Positions 38,363 to 49,613 of a stretch of 64,000 nucleotides of DNA are shown here, piece after piece. Where the stretch lies: positions 763,501 to 827,500 of the forward strand of contig JAODUP010000043.1 in the NCBI GenBank assembly GCA_025642065.1. The letters are read 5' to 3'. Within the stretch, counting starts at the first letter, position 1. Every line of letters starts with the position of its first letter. The notes below the pieces were generated by a model. It worked only from the letters and a program-made list of their open reading frames with translations. It did not search any database and was not told the origin of the DNA. The DNA is from Paralvinella palmiformis (lineage: Eukaryota > Annelida > Polychaeta > Terebellida > Alvinellidae). The translations under genes were made by a program, and so were the position numbers.

Positions 38363-38920
38363 AGTGTCCTTACTATCAGGACCCATTAAAAACTGCTCCA
38401 CCGTGATATTCCAAATAAGATGCTTGTAAAAACCGAATAAGATATTTTAATGATAACCATTATTTATCGATGAAACAATGTTGAACAGGCGAGATTTTAA
38501 ATTAGATTTAATCTTTTCAAGAGAAGACACGTTTATAATATCCGCCGGCAAACTGTTCTATGAAGTGGAGATTGTGACACTAAACGGACACTTAGCATAT
38601 GACTTGACCCGAGACACAATTACGTCTGATAGTATCTGACTGGCTGACCTGAGTTTTCGGGATGACTTTCTCATTGACGCGAGTTCACACAGATATTCAC
38701 GTATCACGTCTGTGGTGTCACTGATAGATTTAAAAGTTGTTCGTAAAATCTAGAAACGCATAGACTAAGAGTGTTTGACTCTAAGAGGTAGCCAATGTAA
38801 TCTTTGAAGAATTCGGGCTGATATGATGATATTTACGCCTCGTTTTGAGTCGTTGCACAAAGAATACAGTATGTGTAATGAGTGTTGGACCTATAGGCTG
38901 CTTAGTATTTTACATGGACC
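38363..38920 (-). mobile_element. LINE 3'-end fragment (same family as 9.7 kb and 30.0 kb)
   Basis: On the minus strand the frame is broken but shows R-L-H-W-L-P-like, L-C-E-L-A-S-M-R-K-S-S-R-K-L-R and N-S-L-P-A-D-I-I-N-V-S-S-L-E-K, the classic C-terminal ORF2 layout. A TAG interrupts it before N-S-L-P. An (ATT)n-rich tract follows on its 3' side (38279-38330). Confidence 0.75.
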
Positions 38921-38923
38921 TAT

Positions 38924-41000
38924 TTATTTGTTTATTTGAATATATTTATACTGGGTGACCACTTACACCGAGGTATTCTCAGATGGTGTCCAGATAAAAA
39001 ACTAAAATCACACATAGATAGTATTAAGATTAATAAAATAGTTAATAACTGACTAGTCACATATATCGAATTGCTACTAGAAACCGTAATAATTAATTAG
39101 TGAAACATTTACGACAAGTTATAACAAACATACCGTACACATGATAGATAGATAATTTAAATAATATCATTACTTAGTGCTAGTAGAAAATAACAACTTT
39201 GGGACTAATATACGTAAAATGACGACATTTCGACTAATTATATACATATAATTATGTAGTACTAATGTAAAACTTACGACTAGTTACACACACATATATA
39301 CAATTAATTGTGAATGTAAAATTAAGGAAATAGTATGATTTTTTAAACTGACTTTGAAACATGACAATGACTGCGAGTTTGTTTACATTCTGGGGGTATA
39401 TTGTTATATATTAGTTGACCGGTATACTGAAATGACTCATGGTAAACTTTAACCCTTGGCTTAGGGACTTAGAGATTATTATTCGTGGTATGTCTTGTAA
39501 CACATGAATTAATATCGCTGGTGTATGATAACATATCTGACATATATGTAGGCAATGAACCATTCAAACATCTATATACATCGATACCATTAAAATAACC
39601 ACGTCTTTGGGAGACACGAGGGATATCAGATTTAAATAGAATGTCCCTTTGGCTTGTATTCCAACTATAATCTCCGGTAATAAGTCTATAAATCTTATTT
39701 TGAAGTCTCTCAACTCTTTGGATTTGACATTTAGGGGCGTATCCCCAGATAATAATACAGTAGTCAATGTGAGGTTGAATTATTGTTTTATAAATGGTGA
39801 TCATATCATTAATGGGGACAATTCCCCGAAGTCTGCGTAATATTTGAAGACCGTGTCCTAATTTACGACATACATTTGATACGTGTTTATCCGACGAGAG
39901 ATCATTTGCGACATATACACCAAGATATTTCACATCATTATCAACACTGATAAATCATTATTAATCACGAACGTTATGACGAGTTAATAGCACCATACAC
40001 GACGATTTAGATGCATTTACATGTAATCTGTTCATGTCTAACCATATCATAAGATTATTAATATTTTTTTTTTCCAATTGAGATTCGACTTTATCTAATG
40101 AAGAAGATTGTCTATATAAAATGGTGTCATCGGCAAATAAATTACGTACACATTCGGTAATACAGTTTGGTAAATCATTTATGAATAGTAAGAAAAGAAT
40201 AAGACCTAAAATAGAACATTTGGGTATTCCCATTAAAATACTTAAAAACTTTGACATACATCCATTTATCTTAACGCACTGTTTGCGACCATTTAGGTAA
40301 TTTTTAAAGTCACCCCATTAAAACCGTACATATCAAGTTTTTTTGAGTAAAATAGAATGATCAATAGTGTCAAAACATTTGTGTAAATCAATAAAACACA
40401 TAGTAGTAATTTCATTTTCATTAAACTCTTCTAAGATTTTAGATATTAATAAATGTTGATTGTGTGGGTGTTATTAAACTGTGGCATGATATTTATTCCT
40501 TTAATTGAAACAATACAACTTTTTCCATTATTTTAGATACGTGACTTGTAATTGATATGGGTCGATAATTTTCACAGTCATCAGATGCGCATTTTCCTTT
40601 ATAAATGGGTGTAACCTTTGCACATTTCCAATCAATCGGTATTTCCCCTGAATATACGGATAGATTAAAAATTACTGTCAGTGATGATGCAATAGCATTG
40701 GAACCAATTTTCATCATCTTAGAATCTATATTAATAATATCAGTGTTAAATTTATCCTTCAAAAGCAATGGTTGGTTATAAATAAAATTAACACCAATAG
40801 ACAGGAGCTCAAATGAGTATATGGCACGAGGTAGACTAGACGAATATAGCACATTATTTAAACCATCGGCGAGCTTTGTTCCTATACTGGCGAAATAATT
40901 ATTAAATGTGTCTGTTGAGATATTACTTGGTACTAATCGGATTGGAGAATATGCCTTCCACATAGCAGTCTTGTTGCGAGAGTTCCTATTCACCTTTTTT
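38924..41000 (-). mobile_element. 5'-truncated LINE with reverse transcriptase relic
   Basis: Reading right to left, 40993-40493 carries the N-terminal RT part with C-E-N-Y-R-P-I-S-I, and 40257-39961 carries the F-A-D-D-T box. The frame at 39933-39469 carries Y-L-G-V-Y-V, the thumb and the C-terminal region (P-H-I-D-Y-C-I-I-I-W-G). These lie in separate frames with stops between, so the element is inactive. The 3' region ends in AAATAAACAAATAAATAG (about 38924). The N-Y-R-P-I-S and F-A-D-D motifs fit Jockey/CR1-type elements. Confidence 0.8.
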
Positions 41001-42304
41001 CTTTGTAGTAGGATCGCTGAGCTTGCTTAATGGAGTGGACGACTTGATTACGAAGTAGCTTACGCTGTTACCAGATGTCATTGTTGTTATAGTTTTAATA
41101 GCTTTTTTCTTCAGACGGTATCGTTCGTACAAAAGAGATAACAAGTCTCCGGTCATCCACGGAAAAATACCTCAAAATCACAGGAAAATAATTAGCAATA
41201 ATAAGCCCCCCCCCCCTTTATACACACCCCGCTACGCCACTGCGTTGACTTGGAAACTTGAGAAAAAATGCATATAATATTTATACTATTTTTATTTGTA
41301 AATTGCCTGATTATTTTTTTCTATTAATGAATTTAAATTTCTCATTTTTTATTTGTATTTTGTCATTTATACACATTTTATGTGTACGGAATAAACCGGT
41401 AGGTTTATTCTGGTATAATATTGCCGATGGGGAGGTATATGAGAGGGTTATATGTGGCAGTTACACCATTTCATAGAATAAGCACTGGGCTGAGTGAGTC
41501 TGTTTTGTTTAGCCTTTAATGGTGGATGAAACGTCCCCCAGATACAGGTGACAAAGGGTTCATACGGCACAAAATGACGGCTTGCAACGCAGTAGGCTAC
41601 AAACTAGTCTACGGCAATTACTTGAAAACCGTGAAAATAACCAAATTCTAAATATATTAGGTAATATTTCGTTATAATATCGCTAAAGGACAAGAGTCTA
41701 CACCAAAAAACGGATCTGAGGTTGATGTAGCCTCTGACAACAGTTGAAATAATAACAAACAGGCTTCACCTACTTATATATGTACTGATGTTACGTCTGT
41801 AAAGTTTTAAATGTTCTTTTGTACATTTTATGCGACGTTTTTGTTAGGTTATTAATGACCAGTTTAAAATAAGATCTTGGCTCATAAAGTGTTTACTAGT
41901 CTACAGCTGATGTTGGTGGACTAGGAACCTATCTAACAGTTATAGCTAGCCGCCAACGAAATTCGAGAATCTCATCCTCTTTTTCCTCCACAATTTTTGA
42001 TAGTACACACTGGTATGTTGAAATAAGGAGCTTTGAGCTTGTTGGAGTTGGTGATATACACTGATTCGTGTATTTCCCGTGATCCTGGACCTAGCCCGAG
42101 CGGAAAAACAACAGGAAGACCACTTAAATAAAAGGTGTTATCTATAACAGACAAAAGTTATAAATGCCTTACCAGAAAATAGTATTGTTAGCCTCTCTCT
42201 ATGACAGTAGTTCAGAGGATCAACAACCGCCAATACAGTGGAAGTTGGGCTAACAACAGTGGTTGATAGTGGAACTATCCTTAGGTCTTAAAGTATTATA
42301 TATA
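41001..42304. other. Intergenic DNA, no gene seen
   Basis: No supported gene. A run of 14 C residues lies at about 41204-41217. Short frames at 41258 (+) and 41972 (-) show no family features. Confidence 0.5.
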
Positions 42305-43701
42305 CAGTGAAAATCCGTTAATCCAACAAGGTTTGTCACATGATAATATGTCGGATAAACGTGAATGTCGGAATGTCGAACCCGTGACATACCGGTAGTC
42401 TGTGTCAGACATTTTTAGATCGTAAAGACACCGTTGAATGTAAAAAAAACATAATGACAAAAATATTTATTTTCAACAATTTTCAACAATTATGAAACAA
42501 TAAATTTGTGCTTGTAATTAGCCATGAATGATTATGATTGGCTATGAGATAGCCAATGTATTGCACTGTTCTGAGTAGCGCCAATACCCTACCCATGCAC
42601 GTCTGGCGAGGTTGTACTTCAAATTTCCTGAACAACTTGGCAGCTTTGATTTCGAGTAATTGTGTTACTCCAAGTGTACAGAATCCTACTGGCACGCTTT
42701 CGGCACCGATACGATATCATTAAACACAAGAAATTGATCAATTTTTTTTCTTTTCCAAAACTGTGTTCGCATACAGTCATGATAAAATAAATTTCCATTA
42801 GATATGCGCATGCGCACGCTGAAATTCTGGTACACATGCGCATGCGCATGATGACGACGTTGATTTTATTACGCAATCCTAAATAAATACACCCTCCGTA
42901 TAAATATTTAGAGCGTGTTTGTAGCACCAGGCGTTGATTGATCTCCATATTATAATACATTTTACGGCTTATACCTCAGCAATATTATGTAATTTTAATA
43001 AATAAAACCATAAGGACAATTATAGGCTTATATTGTTAAGCTGTACTTAAATTGTTTAAACTGTAGTATGGAATATTATTTTGCGCGACGGTGTATTCGT
43101 AGGTTGTATTTTCAGTGTCACATGATCAAATGACAGACGGCCAAGATGGCGAATTGTTGAGTTATTGCCTATTAAATTCGCGCTTATTAGTGTTATTATC
43201 AGCGATCTCGTGTACCAAAATATCCCGCTGAATCAATGAATGTGAGTGTTATTTAAAGAACATAACTTTCAATTTTTAGTCACGACCTGTACAAAAATCG
43301 AAGTGAAATCTCGCCAATTTAGCATAGGTAGCGGTCAAGCTCTCTTCGGGCACCGGAGAGCGGTATTTAAGCTAGCTATGAGATAGTCATTGTCGGCGTG
43401 TATGGTCAAGGACGATTGTAAATGGTTACAATATATCAATTATCGCGGGTGATTAACCATTACTGACAACATCTCGGTGTGTCTTGCATGACTGAACTGG
43501 CGAAAATATTTTACACGGATTATCGAGTTAATTTTGCATTGAAATGTCACATTCTGTTGGCAAAATGAAGCGTCGGAGTCGGAACGCGATTTTTCCGGAT
43601 TAAAGAGTCATTTATAATGGAGCTGAATCCATCACAGACAATAATTTGTCGGAAGGTGGATTTGCTGGATAAACGATGTCCGGATTAACGGATTCTCACT
43701 G
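42305..43701. mobile_element. Tigger/pogo-like non-autonomous transposon
   Basis: Left end CAGTGAAAATCCGTTAATCC; right end, as reverse complement, CAGTGAGAATCCGTTAATCC. Each is flanked by TA (42303-42304, 43702-43703). Second inner matches (TCGGATAAACG left, TGGATAAACGATGTCCGG right) extend the inverted repeats. The CAGT start, the AATCCG-type core and the TA target match pogo/Tigger elements. No transposase frame survives in the 1.4-kb interior, which instead holds two perfect TGCGCATGCGCA palindromes (42805-42816, 42837-42848). Confidence 0.75.
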
Positions 43702-44316
43702 TAGTTAGAAATTTTGTCTTACATGTTATATGTGTGTTAATAACCATCCTTCATATCCATTTGTTGTCATTTTGCATTAAAAAATACTTATACGCATATA
43801 TGAACGTGTCAGACTTGTACTGAATATTTGTACCATCTTTTACAACAGTGAACAGTACGGTACACGTGCGTTTATTTACTCGCATTATAAGATGGCCCCA
43901 AACCGGTGATGGTGTGTATCACAAAACAAATCTCAGCTTCCATGTTTTCAAAGACTATTCCATATTTATAAATTACCAAGAACATTAAGTAATATGCATG
44001 AATCTTAAACAAAACAATTAATACTAATTAATAATGAATGATAAATAACACAGTGGCTTTTAACTGAAAATATAAAAGATCGAACAGTTGAAATTAGTTT
44101 GGTTAATGATTCATAAACAAATGAAAGCATTATTTCAGTTCAATAAATTTTATTTAAAATTTTTCCGTGTTATCTATTATATACAATTAGCCGGAAGTCG
44201 TAGAGTAATCTGCTATCCAGATTATATTATTTCAGCTATTTCCAGATGTCGCCTTTCGTAATAAAAACGTGTTTTCTATCTAGGTGAATAAAATACTCGA
44301 ATCAGATGGTATAGCT
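43702..44316. other. Short intergenic gap / 3' region of esterase-like gene
   Basis: Contains AATAAA on the minus strand at about 44150, suitable as the poly(A) signal of the gene ending at 44317. Otherwise AT-rich and featureless. Confidence 0.5.
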
Positions 44317-45657
44317 TTAAAACATTTTATTAAACAAACTATTACAGTAGACGTGCCAAAAACTTCGAATAACACTAGAGTACCACACTCGTTCCATGTG
44401 CACTCCGTCGGTGCTCCAGCGTTGTCTGTCCTTAGACATATCTATCAGATCAAAGAAACTATAGATACCGCTAGATACGTTCAACAAATCCTCTTCAATC
44501 ACATCGTAGAGGATGCGATTCAGCCGGTCTATCCGTTGCCATGCCAACAATCCATCCACTAGCTTATTATTCCAGAACGTATTCTTTCTTGTCCTTTCGA
44601 ACTCCATGAACGACGGCATGTAGAATACCTTGGTACTCCTCGGTATGTACATCTTGAGCAGGGCGTGAAAAGTTTTGATATCCAGCTGTACGCGGCGCGC
44701 ATCGAGGAACTTGACGTGGTTGAGCGGTAGAAAGACGAGCAATACGTCCGGATAGCGGCCATCCAGGTAGTACTTGAAGTAGAATTCGGCCGACGATTGG
44801 GCGAAATAGTTGTAGATCCACGACGACGTCTTCTTGTCGCGAAACGTTTCTGGCAAGATAAGAAAGCGCAGCGAAGTGGAGAGGATCATGGTCATCGGAA
44901 GGTGTTCGAGTTTAATATGGGCCGACTTGCTGTGATGGCCGCTGTCTCCACTAATCGATGCATTATCTAGTCCCGTCGATGTCTGCCACAGACATTTGCC
45001 GTTGGACGCCCCGCATCCGCGGCAATATCTGTGATGGGTGGTCAGTATCTTTTCGTATAGATATTCGTGGGAACCTTTCGTATAATACGCCAGATCTGGC
45101 TGGGTACCGTTGTTTATAATTCTTTCGCTGCCGAGAATGCGGCAATCCTTCGAAAACGCCCTTACCGACCTCCACAACGCCAGCCAGTACCTTTGAGCGT
45201 TGGAGTCTCCGATTGTGACTATCGATCCGATCTCGGCCCTCGTGAAACATTGCCTCATGAACGCCGACTCTGGCTGGTCATATTGGAAGCAGCACACGTT
45301 TGATTGATACTTCCACTCAACGCTGCCATCGTTTCTTCCAAGCCATTGCCCATCCGATGGTAAATATCCGACTTCTTCGTAATATTTCCTAAATACTCCA
45401 TGAGTACACAACCCGAGTCTTGTGCTGGGTCTAATTTCACGGCCTAATATATTTGCCATGCGATGAATCAGGTCCATTTTATTCCCTGTGAACAAAATAT
45501 ATATTAATAATACGATCGTCACAATAACATACAGTATGCATAGTACCAAGCATTTGATAGAGCGATATCGGAAAACGGTTGTCATCTGCTTTAAAATGGA
45601 ACTTTCCACGTTGAAGACGACCGCGTACATACTAATTCCCCCTTTACGTGAAAACAT
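44317..45657 (-). CDS. Type II membrane PC-esterase/SGNH-like protein
   Basis: A 446-residue uninterrupted frame. Residues about 34-56 form a strong membrane helix after a short cytosolic tail with R-Y-R-S-I-K, so a type II Golgi or surface topology is likely. The luminal part has Gly150-Asp-Ser152 in the context I-V-T-I-G-D-S-N-A-Q-R-Y-W and Asp417-Gly-Val-His420 near the C-terminus. That is the GDS...DxxH pair of PC-esterase/GDSL acyl-esterases (families such as CASD1, NXPE and plant TBL). Several cysteines and N-glycosylation sequons (N183, N232, N393) suit a secretory protein. By family it would add or remove acyl groups on glycans, but the substrate cannot be told. The start is chosen as the first Met; Met10 or Met25 would keep the helix. 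Confidence 0.8.
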   Translation of the reverse strand: MFSRKGGISMYAVVFNVESSILKQMTTVFRYRSIKCLVLCILYVIVTIVLLIYILFTGNKMDLIHRMANILGREIRPSTRLGLCTHGVFRKYYEEVGYLPSDGQWLGRNDGSVEWKYQSNVCCFQYDQPESAFMRQCFTRAEIGSIVTIGDSNAQRYWLALWRSVRAFSKDCRILGSERIINNGTQPDLAYYTKGSHEYLYEKILTTHHRYCRGCGASNGKCLWQTSTGLDNASISGDSGHHSKSAHIKLEHLPMTMILSTSLRFLILPETFRDKKTSSWIYNYFAQSSAEFYFKYYLDGRYPDVLLVFLPLNHVKFLDARRVQLDIKTFHALLKMYIPRSTKVFYMPSFMEFERTRKNTFWNNKLVDGLLAWQRIDRLNRILYDVIEEDLLNVSSGIYSFFDLIDMSKDRQRWSTDGVHMERVWYSSVIRSFWHVYCNSLFNKMF

Positions 45658-46051
45658 TCAATTCTGGGTGCGAATGATGTTATTTCAGTGAACATCCACA
45701 AAGGGGCAAGTTTTCCAGTCTGTACACATTCAGTAGAGGTCGCCACCTTCACCATCTTCGTAGGTAAGAATACGACTTGCTCCAGGCAGAATACATTACT
45801 CATTCAAATATACGGACTGGTTTATAATGATGTGCTGTTATATATCAATCTTCTGGCTGTATTGTTTCGCCTCTTGACAAAAAAATTGCGCCATTATTTT
45901 AAATATGCACAACAAACGATGTGTATGAGTTCATTTGCATTTAGAAGGCCTGAGTAAACGCGTTGCCGGTACTTGAGAACGACGATCAATTATATGTTTG
46001 AGCGTTATGTACCTGTATTATACTGATAGAGAAGACGGAATTGATGGTACT

Positions 46052-46096
<45 letters not shown>

Positions 46097-47460
46097 TCTT
46101 TACTAAACCGGTTTGCAGAAACTTTGTATTTATCCCACTGCTGTACTCCCACACAGGCGGGCATCCGCGTATATGGATACGCGCCAACACACACACGCAG
46201 ACACACACACACGCAGAGAGAGAGAGAGAGAGAGAGAGAGACGTGGCAAACATAAGTTTACCTTACAAATCACTCATGCTAACTAAAGTGATGAGCTAAT
46301 TTTAGAAAAGAAAACAATATATTACACAACTCTAGACACATCGCCATTTTCTTTGCAGTCCATCCGTCGAGATTTTTTATTCGTTATTGTTTCCAGTCAT
46401 AATCATAACGGTCCATAAAGGTCTTACACCATAAGCTCTGCTGGCACTGTCCCGGTAAACACCATTTATAATCATTAAAACTTCTAGAGAACATTTCTTA
46501 AGCAATAAATCCATAGGATAATATTTCATACGAAAAGTACTTAAAGAAATTAACCCCCCGCCATAAATAGAAATTTGTCTTTTTTAAAATAATAGATAAT
46601 TTAAATAATTTTTGCAAGTACAATCAAGAATATGATATATTACCTTCATGCAATTTGCTTCATCACTACAATCCCCCCAATCTGAGGTATTAAGATTGCT
46701 TCAAACAGAGATTTTGGCGTCATTATTATTTTGTTATTTCTAAACTGATTCTTAAACTTAGCAAAGACAATAAATCTGACTTCAGTCAAGTAAACCTATA
46801 TTACAAATTTTCCCAATTATTTTTTACAAATGTGTGTGTGTGCGTGCATGTGCGTGTGTGCGTGCATGTGTGTGTGTGTGCATGTGAGCGTGTGTGTGTG
46901 TGTGTGTGTGTGCATGTCATAATCCAACATGGTACCATTACCTATATATGAGACACCTGAGATCTAACAATCTTTCCGTCAGACAGTTCTGATAATTTTA
47001 CCTTTCTCTAATCAGGTACATATGATAGATAGAGAGTCCATTCAGCAGACGACACTAATCGCCTCAACATCAGTTCAAGCTCCATGTTAATAGCACTGTT
47101 TGTTTACATTGACGTAGACAAATGTAAGACGCCAAAATGGAAAGCATTGGTCGAACTTCCATAGCCGAGATCCCCTCATCCCGACTAATCCCGATCACGG
47201 TTAACCACAATCCGGCGATAACCGTTACCAACCAGGAGAACACCGTTAATTGCCCGACGAGATAACGCTCACATATCTCTGGAACTCATCCTCCGTACTC
47301 GTCAAACCAGTCCATCAAGCAATGCTCGATTTGATGGAGAAATTCCGGGCCGTCTCCGAGCTGCATCGCTTCTTCGTTGTTTATCCTGGCCCGGTCCGCT
47401 ACACGTTATGACGCAACAACCCGGCGATGACGTAACCCGGTGACGTAACGAGGCCGGTTC
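45658..47460. other. Intergenic, upstream of esterase-like gene
   Basis: No gene recognised. Repeats: (TA)n about 46053-46092, (GA)n about 46216-46241 and a long degenerate (TG)n block about 46831-46914. From about 47100 rightwards CpG density rises, with repeated CGGTTA/TAACCG strings at 47195-47260. Confidence 0.5.
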
Positions 47461-47815
47461 CGAATGAGGTCAGCGTGTCCCGGATACTGGCCGAGGGTCG
47501 AGCTGATTAACGGTCACTTCCTTAATCGGTTTTTAATGGCGGTCTGGACCACAATTAAAACACAATTTGGGCGTATCTCGTCGATAGATCTGGACTTTGA
47601 AGCAGGTTTTAGTTGGCTTTGGATGAGGAAGAGGGAGGAAGGGGGAGAAGCCGGTGGTTTCTTTGGGATGTTGATGCTAGCGGCTGAGATTGTCGCGATC
47701 TGGCAGACAGTGAACGTGTCAGATTATTTAAATATTGCCTGCGTGAAGTGCTGCAATACTGAAGAAAACTTCTCCGGTCCATATAAGAATGGCACCCCTC
47801 CCCACACACACATTT

Positions 47816-47863
<48 letters not shown>

Positions 47864-49382
47864 GGCTAGCTAAAGTGACAACGTAGTGATAAACAGCTGT
47901 AGTGACAAGAAAATGGCACGCTTCGATCGATCGGCAGAAGTCACCATGGCAACAGGGAACTATAAGTGATGACGTCATTAACCGAGTGGATTACGTCATA
48001 TGATCTGGTGCCACCGCTTTGATGTGTAAATGACGCGGAAAGCAAAACTCGAAGAGAAACCCGACTAACTATGCCATCGATCCCTGCTCCACAACACCTC
48101 GACCCAGATATCCTCTCGTTGTTTGATAAGAAAGTGGAGAGTTTGTTTTCTTTCGAGACATTGTTCTCGTTGATTGATTGGTCTGTCTGTTGATTACGTC
48201 ACACTCGTCAGCTGGCCAGCAGTCATTCTCTATCAGTAAACGAGAATGGGGGTGGATGGGAAGAGTAAGAAGGGGAACGTGCGCTAACAAGTATACGCAC
48301 GTACACACACATACAAAGAGAGACGGGGGGAGGAGGGGGGAAGGGTTTCTGTCACGATAAGCTATGATGTCTCAGGATGAGTTGTTCTGTCTCTGACGAG
48401 ATGAACTGATGCACTCCGAAGGAAAAGTTCTTGGTTCGTGTTTAGCTTTTGTAATCTTCGCAACCTATAAATTCATTATAATCACGACTGAAGCTTGGCT
48501 TGAACACCTCTTGAGTCTGTATAGTGAGCGTGCGTGCGTGCGTGGTCGTTATTCTTATGAATAATTAACAAGGAGCGGTTTCGTTATCTAATAGTAATTG
48601 TTGTTATTAAATTATTCGTCTATTTACGCCAGCGATTTTTCGTATTCTGCATCTCTTTTGTATCGAGGCTAATTTGAATAATATTGCCATCTGTCGGTGG
48701 CGTAGCTGCCGTTACGGGGTAAGTACGCCACTAAAAGGAGCCAAACTACCGAAACATTTCGGTTTTAGACATCCTGTAGGCCTGAACTACGAAAACGCGA
48801 ACGCATCAATCGTCGATTGAAAAGGGGCACATTTCGCTCGCAAATAGCTCAAATAGCGCTTAGTACTGAGAGATATTCCATAACATAAGCTGGCGTCAAA
48901 AGAATTAATGCTGCTTGAAAGTCGACTAGAATTTTATCAGTTCTGCACTGACGCCTGATTATATACGAGTTTGGGGAAGGGGTCGTCTTGTGACGCGTCC
49001 AGCAACAGACGCCAATCTGTCTAGACTTGTACACAATTAGTTTTGTTCGGTCTACCGTCTTCATGACAACAACGTATTATAACCGTCTATCTTCAGATGT
49101 GGTGTTCTCGTCGCTGATTCTTGGATGAATGATCGGGGTATAAATGTGTAAACAAAACCCGTTGTCCTCTTTTTGCCATAAGAAGTGTACGTCATTCTCA
49201 TAATTTGGATGAGTACAGGTATATTGGTCAATAACTCCATCAACCAAGTACGAAAGTAAGTCCCTGTCTGGTCTATAGCCGACATGATTCGATCAGATGT
49301 AATAAACTGGTTTATGAATGTATAGATGTATCGATACAGATGCTTACAGATGTATAGACTTTTGAATTCTACGCCCATACCG

Positions 49383-49424
<42 letters not shown>

Positions 49425-49567
49425 TAAACGCAAAACAACGGAATCCACGTGAAACCAATTGCACAAACTTATATCCACACCTAGGAGAAATATTACGTCT
49501 AACACTATCCTGATGAATCGTCCAGACATTGTATTATGTGTTCCAGCACTTTATCATACTCCGCTAA

Positions 49568-49613
<46 letters not shown>

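Noticed and set aside
47464..47886. 140-codon ORF in the CpG-rich zone
   Set aside because: No motif, ends in a TA repeat, and CpG-rich DNA yields long chance frames.
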